Shown: piece after piece, positions 31,730-39,491 of the stretch
Layout of the letters: every line of letters begins with the position of its first letter
Numbering within the stretch: position 1 is the first letter of the stretch
Assembly (NCBI GenBank): GCA_902478605.1
Contig: CABSLQ010000010.1
Coordinates: forward strand, 1 to 57,083
From: an uncultured Oscillospiraceae bacterium
GTDB taxonomy: Bacteria > Bacillota > Clostridia > Oscillospirales > Acutalibacteraceae
Direction: 5' to 3'
Length of the DNA stretch: 57,083 nucleotides
Notes under the pieces: generated by a model
Told to the model about the DNA's origin: nothing
The model's input: the letters and a program-made list of their open reading frames with translations, nothing else
The model's database searches: none
Made by a program: the position numbers and the translations under genes

Positions 31730-32968
31730 CTACATATCCGCGATGCGGATGCGGCTGACGAGCTGCATGCTCTGAAGCTGCGCGAGCTTGTCGTCCAGCT
31801 CCCCTTCGGCCATGACCGGGGTGACGAAGGCCACTTCGTCCGCTGCCGCATGCGGCGCATGGACATAGGATACCTCGCCGAACACCGCCGCAACCTGTGC
31901 GGGCGCGGCCGGTATATCGGTACACTGCAGACGCACCAGGGCCGCGTCCCGGCCTTCCTTGTAGTCGGCGACGTAATCGGCCGATCCCCGCTCCCAGAAG
32001 AGATATTTGCGCGCGCCGATATGCTTGACCTCGTCGATGACATCGGCCACCACGGCGCTCGCGGTGGGCAGCTTGCCCGCGCCGCGGCCGTAGAAGACCA
32101 CGTCGCCGATGGCATCGCCCCGCACCATGATGCCGTTGAACACATCGTTGACGTCGGCGAGCAGGCTGGTTCTGGGCAGAATCATGGGGGCCACCAAGGC
32201 GTTCAGGCGGCCGTCCGGCCGCTTGACTACCCGGCCGATCAGCTTGATGACGCCGCCCCAGGCGTCAGCATATTTCACGTCGTCCAGCGTGATGTGGGAG
32301 ATGCCCTCGGTGTGCACCTGGTCGGGATACACATGGCGGCCGAAGGCGAGAGAGGCGAGGATGCAGATTTTACGGCAGGCGTCGTGCCCGTCCACGTCAG
32401 CGGAGGGATTGCGCTCGGCGTAGCCGAGCTTCTGCGCCAGGGCGAGGGCATCTTCAAAGGACATATGCTCCTCGATCATCTTGGTCAGCATAAAGTTGGT
32501 GGTGCCGTTGAGGATGCCCGCGATTTCGTACACCTCATTGGCCGCCAGGCACTGATCGATGGGGCGCAGGATCGGTATGCCGCCGCCCACGCTCGCCTCA
32601 AACAGAAAGTTCAGGTTGTTATCCCGTGCGATTTCGAGCAGCTCGTCCCCCTTGGCCGCGACCAGCTCCTTGTTGGAGGTGACCACGCTTTTGCCCGCAA
32701 GCAGACAGCTTTTGACGAACTCGTATGCGGGGTGCAGGCCGCCCATCGTTTCCACCACGATGCGGATATCCCCGTCGTTCAAAATGTCTTTGAAATCCTT
32801 GGTAAACAGGGCGGCATACGGGCTGTCCGGGAATTCCCGCAGGTCGAGAATGCGCCGGATCTCAATCGTATCGCCCGCCTTGTGGGCGATGCTCTGTGCG
32901 TTTTTGCGCAGCACCTCCGCCACGCCGGAACCGACCACACCGTGGCCCAGAATCGCTACATATATCAT
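31730..32968 (-). CDS. hom: Homoserine dehydrogenase with ACT domain
   Basis: Reduces aspartate semialdehyde to homoserine. The 412 residues begin with a Rossmann fold (VAILGHGVVGSGVAEVL, residues 4-20), then the catalytic domain with 'EASVGGGIPILRP' and 'GILNGTTNFMLTKM', then a C-terminal ACT domain (about 330-410). This is the usual Firmicute form. The start ATG overlaps the stop of the upstream ACT regulator by four bases (ATGA), so translation is coupled. Confidence 0.97.
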   Translation of the reverse strand: MIYVAILGHGVVGSGVAEVLRKNAQSIAHKAGDTIEIRRILDLREFPDSPYAALFTKDFKDILNDGDIRIVVETMGGLHPAYEFVKSCLLAGKSVVTSNKELVAAKGDELLEIARDNNLNFLFEASVGGGIPILRPIDQCLAANEVYEIAGILNGTTNFMLTKMIEEHMSFEDALALAQKLGYAERNPSADVDGHDACRKICILASLAFGRHVYPDQVHTEGISHITLDDVKYADAWGGVIKLIGRVVKRPDGRLNALVAPMILPRTSLLADVNDVFNGIMVRGDAIGDVVFYGRGAGKLPTASAVVADVIDEVKHIGARKYLFWERGSADYVADYKEGRDAALVRLQCTDIPAAPAQVAAVFGEVSYVHAPHAAADEVAFVTPVMAEGELDDKLAQLQSMQLVSRIRIADM

Positions 32969-33459
32969 GCTTCGTGTCCTTTCTTTGCGGTTGTTTGCGC
33001 GGGGGCGTCGCCCGAAAGCTGCGAAATGCGCTTGACGCCGGGTACGGCGGCCAGCTGACGCACAAAGGCGTCCAGCGGCAGCAGCAGCCGATCGGTGCGT
33101 GCGGAAATGGAAACGGAGGCGGTCCCGCCGGCGGGTATATTTTGATTGACGGTCAAAATATTCGCTCCTGCGTCGGCGAATGCGGCCAGCAGGGCGGAAA
33201 GCACGCCCGGGCTGTCCCGCAGCAGCATGTGTACCGTCACGATACCGCCGGATTTTTCCGCGTCGTAGGGAAACACCGCATCCTTATACTTATAAAAAGC
33301 GGTGCGCGAAATGCCGGCGAGCCGTGCCGCTTCGGCCGCGGTGGCGGCTTCGCCCGACTGCAGATACCCCTTGGCATCCACCACCTTGGCGTACACCTCG
33401 GGAAGCGCTGTCGCCTTCACCAGCAGAAGCTGGGCTTTGCTCTCCCGTTCCGGAACCAT
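32965..33459 (-). CDS. ACT-domain DNA-binding regulator, ThrR/PheB-like
   Basis: 164 residues. The N-terminal half has a helix-turn-helix pattern (TAAEAARLAGISRTAFYKYKD, split near residues 39-60), the C-terminal half an ACT domain (about 70-150: 'VTVHMLLRDSPGVLSALLAAF', 'ADAGANILTVNQNIP'). Proteins of this type were named PheB; in Bacillus subtilis a member has been reported to repress the threonine genes (ThrR). As the first gene of a hom-thrB-lysC operon, overlapping hom by four bases, it very probably senses an amino acid and controls this operon. The ligand is not shown by the sequence. Start ATG follows AGAGGGGTGAGG. Confidence 0.88.
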   Translation of the reverse strand: MVPERESKAQLLLVKATALPEVYAKVVDAKGYLQSGEAATAAEAARLAGISRTAFYKYKDAVFPYDAEKSGGIVTVHMLLRDSPGVLSALLAAFADAGANILTVNQNIPAGGTASVSISARTDRLLLPLDAFVRQLAAVPGVKRISQLSGDAPAQTTAKKGHEA

Positions 33460-33528
33460 ACGGCCTCACCCCTCTTTCCACCAGGGAAGTGTACTCCGTT
33501 CGCGTACAGATGTTACCCAGTGAGATAC

Positions 33529-33557
33529 ACTATAGCATTGTATGCAGAGGGTTTCAA
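33529..33557 (-). promoter_or_regulatory. Promoter of the ThrR-like/hom/thrB/lysC operon
   Basis: TTGAAA and TATAGT with a 17-base spacer on the minus strand, 70 bases before the first gene. No T-box, leader peptide or known riboswitch was seen in the short leader, which favours control by the regulator protein. Confidence 0.7.
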
Positions 33558-33709
33558 GAGAGTGGCCAAGCCAAAAATCCGGAAATAGCGAGATTATACG
33601 AGTTTATCTCCTGAAATCTAATGATTACGTCAGAATTCTCCGGATTTCATTTTTCTGCGAAATGCCTTATCCCACAGGAATGCGGAGCGGATTATTGGCG
33701 GATTTGCCA

Positions 33710-33760
33710 CCGAACAAAGAAGGACGAAACCATTCCGGCTTCGTCCTTCTTTGTTCGGTG
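33710..33760 (-). terminator. Very long perfect hairpin after the paaK-ACT genes
   Basis: ACCGAACAAAGAAGGACGAA pairs exactly with its reverse complement across an 11-base loop: a 20-base stem seven bases after the ACT gene stop. The T tract is poor on either strand, so it may act as an RNA-end protector as well as a terminator. Confidence 0.7.
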
Positions 33761-33766
33761 TCCCCG

Positions 33767-34204
33767 TTACAGGGCGTAAATTTTCTTTTCCTCGAGGATT
33801 TCGATCTGCGCGGCCTGCAGAGCCTTCACGGCCTTGTCATTGTCCGTTTCGCCAAAACGCAGGATGACGCAGGCGCGCCCTTCGTCGCGCGAAATAAAGG
33901 CGTACATGTATTTAATATCCACATCGACGTCGGCGAGCGCCTTCATCGCGGCGGCAAACCCACCGGGAACATCGGGAATCCCGATGGCCAGCACATTTGT
34001 AAGCGAAACGGTCAGGCCCGCATTTTTGAGCGCCTTTTCCGCCTCGGCAGGCTTATTCACAATGAGGCGCAGGATGCCAAAATTGGTGGTATCCGCGATA
34101 GACAGGGCGCGGATGTCGATGCCGGCCTGTGCGAGAATGGCGGTGATTTCCGCCAGGCGGCCCGATTTATTCTCCACAAAGACCGAAAGCTGCTGAATAA
34201 ACAT
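33767..34204 (-). CDS. Tandem ACT-domain protein, partner of phenylacetate-CoA ligase
   Basis: 145 residues made of two ACT domains (about 3-70 and 72-140): 'FVENKSGRLAEITAILAQAGI' and 'VPGGFAAAMKALADVDVDIKY'. Such proteins are often encoded next to paaK-type ligases in anaerobes and presumably bind an aromatic or branched amino acid. Start ATG at 34204 has GGAAAGGACTGGGG upstream; the frame continues 25 codons further but into non-family sequence. It follows paaK by 93 bases. Confidence 0.88.
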   Translation of the reverse strand: MFIQQLSVFVENKSGRLAEITAILAQAGIDIRALSIADTTNFGILRLIVNKPAEAEKALKNAGLTVSLTNVLAIGIPDVPGGFAAAMKALADVDVDIKYMYAFISRDEGRACVILRFGETDNDKAVKALQAAQIEILEEKKIYAL

Positions 34205-34297
34205 AAGACCCCAGTCCTTTCCCGTATAAGCTGCCCGTTTGGGCGCATGACCTTCCATACATAGTATACCATGGGACAAGGCCGCATGGCAAGTACC

Positions 34298-35596
34298 TTA
34301 AAACACCCGCTTATCGATGACGCGCTTGGCTTTGCCCTCCGACCGCGGCAGGGCGCCGGGTTCCATCAGCCGCACCACGGCGTGCACGTTCAGGGTACTC
34401 TGCAGGGCGCTTTCGATGCGATGCTCCACATTTTCCAGGTCCCGCACCGTGTCGGAGAAGAGAGCGGCGTTCATCTCCACCTGCACCTCCATGGTGTCCA
34501 GGTTGTTTTTCCGGTCCACAATGATGAGATAGTTCGGATCCATGCCCAGTTCGAGCAGCACATGCTCCACCTGGGAGGGGAAGACGTTGACACCGCGGAT
34601 AATCAGCATGTCGTCGCTGCGCCCGCGGGGCTTGCTCATGCGCACGGTGGTGCGCCCGCAGGCGCAGGGCGTGCGGTAGAGAGCGCAGATGTCCCGGGTA
34701 CGGTACCGCACGAGGGGGAGCGCCTCCTTCCCGATGCAGGTGAACACCAGCTCGCCGTATTCGCCGTCGGGCAGCGGCTGTAGCGTGTCGGGGTCGATGA
34801 CCTCGGGATAGAAATAATCCTCGTTGATATGCAGGCCGTCCTGCCGTTCGCAGTCGTAGGCCACGCCCGGCCCCGCGATTTCGGACAGACCGTAGATGTC
34901 GTATGCCTTGATGTCGAGCAGACGCTCGATCTCGTGCCGCATGTTGTCGGTCCACGGCTCCGCACCGAACAGGCCCGCGCGCAGCTTGAGCGTTTTCGGA
35001 TCGATGCCCATGTCGCGCACCGTCTCACCGATGAACATGGCGTAGGAGGGGGTGCAGCATAGAATATCCGAACCGAAATCCTGCAGCAGCTGAACCTGCC
35101 GTTTGGTGTTGCCCGAGGAGACAGGGAGGGCGGTGGCCCCCATATGCTCGGCGCCGTAATGCAGGCCCAGGCCGCCGGTAAACAGGCCGTAGCCGTAGGA
35201 GACATGCACGATGTCGTTGCGGGTGCCGCCGGCGGCGGTCAGGGCGCGGGCAGCACCCTCTGCCCAGATGTCGATGTCGTGCTGGGTATAGCCGACGACC
35301 GTCTGCTTCCCCGTGGTGCCGGAGGAGGCGTGGATACGCACCAACTCGCCCTGCGGCACGGCGAACAGGCCGAAGGGATAGTTGTCCCGCAGGTCGTTTT
35401 TTACCGTAAAGGGCAGCTTGACGATATCGTCGATGGAATGAATGTCGCCGGGCAGCAGGCCGATCTCATCGAATTTTTTCTTGTAAAAGGGCACATGTTC
35501 GTAAGCGGTATGCACCATTTTAATCAGCCGCGCCGACTGCAGCGCATGAAGATAATCGCGGGAGGCACATTCGATTTCGGGGGTATAAACAGCCAT
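34298..35596 (-). CDS. paaK: Phenylacetate-CoA ligase
   Basis: AMP-forming ligase that makes phenylacetyl-CoA or a related aryl-acetyl-CoA. 432 residues with the adenylate-forming P-loop RIHASSGTTGKQTVVGYT (about 89-106), YDIYGLSEIAGPGVAY (A5-type motif, about 234-249), and the hinge 'RGRSDDMLIIRGVNVFPSQVE' (about 330-350). In gut anaerobes the enzyme often works backwards, making ATP from aryl-acyl-CoA produced by 2-oxoacid:ferredoxin oxidoreductases. The ior genes that usually accompany it are not in the window. Confidence 0.95.
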   Translation of the reverse strand: MAVYTPEIECASRDYLHALQSARLIKMVHTAYEHVPFYKKKFDEIGLLPGDIHSIDDIVKLPFTVKNDLRDNYPFGLFAVPQGELVRIHASSGTTGKQTVVGYTQHDIDIWAEGAARALTAAGGTRNDIVHVSYGYGLFTGGLGLHYGAEHMGATALPVSSGNTKRQVQLLQDFGSDILCCTPSYAMFIGETVRDMGIDPKTLKLRAGLFGAEPWTDNMRHEIERLLDIKAYDIYGLSEIAGPGVAYDCERQDGLHINEDYFYPEVIDPDTLQPLPDGEYGELVFTCIGKEALPLVRYRTRDICALYRTPCACGRTTVRMSKPRGRSDDMLIIRGVNVFPSQVEHVLLELGMDPNYLIIVDRKNNLDTMEVQVEMNAALFSDTVRDLENVEHRIESALQSTLNVHAVVRLMEPGALPRSEGKAKRVIDKRVF

Positions 35597-35721
35597 GAGG
35601 GGATGTCACTCCTTGCACGTTGATATCGCCCGGGCCGTGCCGAAACGGCCCGCAGCACCGGTTGGATCCATTTTAGCACACCGCGCCGGCTTTCGCAACC
35701 GGCACCGGCAAAAAGACGACA

Positions 35722-35753
35722 AAAACCGCGCCGGATAGACGCGGCGCGGTTTT
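35722..35753 (-). terminator. Terminator of the polysaccharide deacetylase gene
   Basis: AAAACCGCGCC/GGCGCGGTTTT with a 10-base loop, directly after the stop and ending in a T run on the minus strand. It separates this gene from paaK. Confidence 0.88.
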
Positions 35754-35755
35754 GT

Positions 35756-36769
35756 TCAGCCAATGGAATGGGAGCGGCTGTCGCTGTAGTACAGTACGCC
35801 AGCCTGCGCGCCGCCACAGCGTACGCGCAGCAGCTCGGGGACGGTGACTAGAATATATCCCTGCTCCTGCAGGCGATCCATCATCTCGACGGCGGCGTCC
35901 ACGGTGGATTCGTACACATCATGCATGAGCACGATGGCGCCGTCTTGGATGCCGTAGGTCCCCGTTTGAAAAGCCGCGGCCAGAATGGCCTCCTTGTCGC
36001 GGGTTTTCCAGTCCCGGGTGTCCACCGTCCAGTTGACGAGCGAAAGGCCGGTTTCCTTCGCATAGGTCTGCAGCCGGTCGTCAAAGTTGCCGCCGGGCGG
36101 CCGCAGAAGCGTGGGCATATGCCCCGTGATCGTCTGGATTAACTCGGCGCACCGCAGAATCTGCTCCTTCATCGTGGCCTCGTCCGCCTTGACAAGATTT
36201 TGATGGGAGTAGGAATGGTTGCCAATGGCGTGTCCCTCCTCCGCCATGCGGCGGATCAGGTCAGGGTATTTTTTCGCGTTGCTGCCCACAACGAAGAAGG
36301 TCGCCTTGGCCCCCCGCTTTTTCAGTTCGTCCAGCAGGCGCGGCGTGGTGCTTTTCCCCGGCCCGTCGTCAAAGGTCAGGGCGATCAGCTTGGCGTCCGC
36401 CGGGTAGGTGGCGGCGGTCCCTTCAGCGGACGGCGAGCCAGCCGCCAGGCGGCTGTTCGCCTCGTCCAGCTTTTTCTGCGCATCGGCCAGCTCCTGCCGG
36501 GCCGCATCCAGCTGCTGCTGCAACTGGGCGGCCGTCTCGCCGGCCCCGGCCGCATCGGCCTCGGCCTGCTGCAGCTTTTGCTCGGTCTCCGTCACCTTCT
36601 GCTGCAGCTGCTCCACCAGCGCCTGCTGCTCGAGCAGCTGCTCCCGGAAGGTGAGCACGCCCGAAAGCGCCACGCCGCCCAGGACGGCCAGCGCACAGAG
36701 GACGAGCAGGGATAGGATCAGCGCGATAAGCAGCCGGCGGTTTAATCCGCTGCTGGTTTGTGGTTCCAT
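35756..36769 (-). CDS. Membrane-anchored polysaccharide deacetylase (NodB domain, CE4)
   Basis: 337 residues: short cytoplasmic start, one membrane helix (about 12-37), a Gln/Glu-rich coiled coil (41-107), then an extracellular NodB domain (about 125-315). CE4 motifs are all present: TFDDGP (132-137, catalytic base and metal Asp), HSYSH (185-189, metal His pair), RPPGG, a DTRDW segment and LMHDV. It likely removes acetyl groups from peptidoglycan or another surface glycan; the coiled coil may set the distance from the membrane or allow oligomers. Single-gene unit. Confidence 0.93.
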   Translation of the reverse strand: MEPQTSSGLNRRLLIALILSLLVLCALAVLGGVALSGVLTFREQLLEQQALVEQLQQKVTETEQKLQQAEADAAGAGETAAQLQQQLDAARQELADAQKKLDEANSRLAAGSPSAEGTAATYPADAKLIALTFDDGPGKSTTPRLLDELKKRGAKATFFVVGSNAKKYPDLIRRMAEEGHAIGNHSYSHQNLVKADEATMKEQILRCAELIQTITGHMPTLLRPPGGNFDDRLQTYAKETGLSLVNWTVDTRDWKTRDKEAILAAAFQTGTYGIQDGAIVLMHDVYESTVDAAVEMMDRLQEQGYILVTVPELLRVRCGGAQAGVLYYSDSRSHSIG

Positions 36770-36804
36770 TGTGCCGCCCCCGTCCCGGTGTATGTATACT
36801 CCCT

Positions 36805-36832
36805 ATTGTATCATGTTTCAAAATAGAAACAA
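36805..36832 (-). promoter_or_regulatory. Probable promoter of the polysaccharide deacetylase gene
   Basis: TTGTTT and TACAAT with a 16-base spacer on the minus strand, 35 bases before the start. Confidence 0.5.
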
Positions 36833-36888
36833 GGGATTTCGGCGGGCTTTTCGCGTATTTCTACAAATTTCCTATTTATTCGCGCGGC

Positions 36889-37755
36889 TCAGGCGTGAGA
36901 TAAAAGGGGAAGGCGCAGCGGCGCCCGTGCCCAGGGGTTTTCCTTGCCGTCCAGCACAAAGAGGGTGTCCTCTCCCTGCAGAGGCTGAACCGACATGCCC
37001 GCCGTCTCCCTCGGCGTAAAGCCGAGCGTGACCGCGCGGGTATCGGCATGCGCCGCGGCGGCCAGAATGTCCGCCAAGGCGGAACCTTCGCCGCCGAAAA
37101 TGTCGTAACAGGTCATCTGCGGCCCTTCAAAATCGGCGGCCACGACGGCCTGCGCCTCCTCCAGCCAGTAAAAACCATCCCGCATAAAGGAGGAGGCATA
37201 AAACATCACCAGGCCGAAATTATCCGCCAGCGCGGCCTGCGCAAACGGATTGGAGCGGGCAAAGCACTGCCGCAGCAGCTGCCGATCGGCCGCGCTGTCC
37301 ATATGCAGCCGCCGTCCCGCCGCCCGTCCGCCGGCCAGCGGCAGACAATGCACATATTCCTGTTCCCGCCGGAACCCGAAGCGCGGATAAAAATCGAGCA
37401 CCGTATCGTTGGCGTACAGATAGAGGGCGTCGCATCGATCCCGCCAGTCGCGCAGGATCTCTTCCAGCAGCCGGCGGGACAGCCCCCGGTTCCGATAGGC
37501 GGGATCGGTCATCACGGTGCCGATTTGGATGAAGTGTTTGTCCCCCTCCGGAAAGCGGAAGGTCAGCCGGTTGACCGCGGCGTTTGCCGCCACGGTATCG
37601 CCGTCCGCCAGGACATACGGGATATACGCGTCGCTCCACCAGCCCTGCGCATGCCAGTCTGCAAAGGAGAGGCCGAACGTCTTCCCGGCCAGCGCATCAA
37701 ACCCGCGGCGCAGCGTGTCGTTGTCCCGTACCTGCTTATGCAGCATCAAGGCCAT
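36889..37755 (-). CDS. GNAT-family N-acetyltransferase, two-domain
   Basis: 288 residues. The first half is a GNAT fold with the acetyl-CoA motif A 'IGTVMTDPAYRNRGLSRRLLEEIL' (split near residues 77-100) and a following 'YLYANDTVLDFYPRFGFRRE', where motif B ends. The second half (150-288) looks like a second, degenerate GNAT or Eis-like domain. The substrate is unknown. It starts one base after the aconitase X small subunit stop, so it is co-translated with that operon; either it modifies a pathway metabolite or it is a passenger. Confidence 0.88.
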   Translation of the reverse strand: MALMLHKQVRDNDTLRRGFDALAGKTFGLSFADWHAQGWWSDAYIPYVLADGDTVAANAAVNRLTFRFPEGDKHFIQIGTVMTDPAYRNRGLSRRLLEEILRDWRDRCDALYLYANDTVLDFYPRFGFRREQEYVHCLPLAGGRAAGRRLHMDSAADRQLLRQCFARSNPFAQAALADNFGLVMFYASSFMRDGFYWLEEAQAVVAADFEGPQMTCYDIFGGEGSALADILAAAAHADTRAVTLGFTPRETAGMSVQPLQGEDTLFVLDGKENPWARAPLRLPLLSHA

Positions 37756-37756
37756 G

Positions 37757-38203
37757 TTAATCCTCCACCGTGACGGTGCCGTCGGCCTGCACCGTGATGG
37801 TCATGCCGTCCCGGACGTAGGCGAGAAAGTCGTCGCCCAGCTGGTCCACGGTGGGGATGCTGTTGTCCGTCCATACGTCTGCGAGAATGGCGCCCGCGCA
37901 GGCGAGCGAATCGATGGTCTGGGAAAAGAGCAGGGCAGCGGGGGCGGCCCCCATCGCCGCCGCGGTATGCAGCACCATGCCGCCCGTGGTGGAGCCGATG
38001 GTCTGGGGCAGGCAGAGGGCCGTGCCCGTCATCACCTTGCCGTACAGATCGGCGTTATTCTGATCGGAGCACACGGCGGTTGTTTTCTTGGCCAGCAGGC
38101 TCTTCTGAAAGGAGGCCAGCGTGTTAAAGCCCCCGTGCGAAACGAGTGCCCTGGCCGTCACGCTGCCGGCGACAACCGGCCGGCCCTTGAACGTTTTAGC
38201 CAT
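37757..38203 (-). CDS. Aconitase X small (swivel) subunit
   Basis: 148 residues of the DUF126/AcnX-swivel family: 'GRPVVAGSVTARALVSHGGF' at the start (residues 7-26) and QTIGSTTGGMVLH (about 67-79), the segment that meets the active site. It overlaps the large subunit gene by eight bases. Known two-subunit aconitase X enzymes include bacterial cis-3-hydroxy-L-proline dehydratase and archaeal phosphomevalonate dehydratase. Which substrate applies here is not decided by sequence. Confidence 0.92.
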   Translation of the reverse strand: MAKTFKGRPVVAGSVTARALVSHGGFNTLASFQKSLLAKKTTAVCSDQNNADLYGKVMTGTALCLPQTIGSTTGGMVLHTAAAMGAAPAALLFSQTIDSLACAGAILADVWTDNSIPTVDQLGDDFLAYVRDGMTITVQADGTVTVED

Positions 38204-39476
38204 TGTCGGCTCCCCCTTTCGTGAGCAGGTTGGTGATGGCCTCGTCGGTGTAATACCGCGCCGAGGTATAGGTGCGCAGCTTATTGGAATTGGTCACGAC
38301 CGGCATGGATTTGCACAGGGGATTGTTCATATACATCAGCGGGCAGATGTAGGACAGCCGGCCGCCCATGGCGCGCAGCCGCGCGGCATACGGGGTTTTC
38401 TGGAATTGGGCGAGCACATCGGGCGGCGCGGTGAACACCGTCTTGAGGCGCAGCTTGCTGCGCCCTGCGGCGCGCAGCGCCTCCTCCAGCCGTTCGGTCC
38501 AGCGGATCAGCTGGTTCTCCGACAGATGCGGGCAGCCGATGAAGCAAAGCTTGGGCTTGGCGCCGGGGTCCTTCCAAATGACCGGATAGCTCCGGCGCAC
38601 CCGGTCGAGCTCTGCGTCGTCGATGACGTAGGTGCGCGCCCCTTCCGCGATGAGGGAATCGCCGAGCTCCACCGCTTCGGGCGTGAGGTTTTCCACGTGA
38701 TACAGACCCACCGCCCCATTGGAGGCGGAAGCGGCGCCCATATCCTTGAGATAGGAGCGGGCGTCCTCGTTCAGCTCACGGCCGAGAAAAGCGTCCAGCC
38801 CTTTTATGTAGGGCACATCCTCCATCACCTTGAGGCCGATGGCACTGCCGAGCACCTGTGCTTCGGGGATTTTGGAGGTCCTGATGTCGATGACCCAGGT
38901 GGCCCGGCGGCCTTCGTCGGTCAGCAGGCCGAAATAGGGCACCTTGCCGAGAATCGCACCGAAAATGTCGATGAAAGCGGAGTTGCGGTTGCACCGCGCG
39001 CCGAGCACCGAATTGGCGTATACCACGGCGGAGGATTCCGCCCAGCTGAGCACCTGCCCGCGCTGGGGCACATTGCCCACCTCGTCCATATAGCAGGCGC
39101 AGGTGAAGGCGTTGTCATCCTTGAGGCCGAGCCGGCGCAGCTGCTCCTCATAGTCGTTCTGCTTGCCGTACATCACGCCGAACACAATCTTCTGTAGCAG
39201 GCCGGCCGGTACGTTTTCGGGGTCAAGCGGACGGGGATCGACGGTAAAGGGCTTTTGCGCCTTGACGCCGGCGGCGATGAGTTCATCCATCAGGTCAAAG
39301 GTGGCGGTCATCACCGACAGGCCGAAGGAGGTCACCAGATGGGCGGGACCGGGCGCGGGCACAAATTTTTCCGCGCCGAAGGCGTCGCCGTACATGACGA
39401 GGGCTTTCATCACCTTGGCCAGCACCTCGCCCTGCTTGCCGTCGAGAATATCCTGTTCTTCTGGGGTCAGTTTCAT
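38196..39476 (-). CDS. Aconitase X large catalytic subunit
   Basis: 426 residues of the AcnX (DUF521) family: N-terminal MKLTPEEQDILDGKQGEVLA, then the family pattern with 'YGDAFGAEKFVP', 'VTSFGLSVMTATFDLMDEL', a CYMDEVGNVP segment and CFIGCPHLSENQL (about 310-322), where conserved Cys residues hold the Fe-S cluster or disulfide. It dehydrates a hydroxy acid together with the small subunit. The preceding gene, an Fe-S flavoprotein reductase, ends 15 bases upstream. Start ATG at 39476 has AAGGAGCGG before it. Confidence 0.93.
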   Translation of the reverse strand: MKLTPEEQDILDGKQGEVLAKVMKALVMYGDAFGAEKFVPAPGPAHLVTSFGLSVMTATFDLMDELIAAGVKAQKPFTVDPRPLDPENVPAGLLQKIVFGVMYGKQNDYEEQLRRLGLKDDNAFTCACYMDEVGNVPQRGQVLSWAESSAVVYANSVLGARCNRNSAFIDIFGAILGKVPYFGLLTDEGRRATWVIDIRTSKIPEAQVLGSAIGLKVMEDVPYIKGLDAFLGRELNEDARSYLKDMGAASASNGAVGLYHVENLTPEAVELGDSLIAEGARTYVIDDAELDRVRRSYPVIWKDPGAKPKLCFIGCPHLSENQLIRWTERLEEALRAAGRSKLRLKTVFTAPPDVLAQFQKTPYAARLRAMGGRLSYICPLMYMNNPLCKSMPVVTNSNKLRTYTSARYYTDEAITNLLTKGGADNG

Positions 39477-39491
39477 GGTTTCCGCTCCTTT

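Noticed and set aside
33460..33760. T-box or lysine riboswitch for the threonine/aspartate operon
   Set aside because: The leader after the promoter is about 65 bases and has no T-box sequence or lysine-aptamer features.
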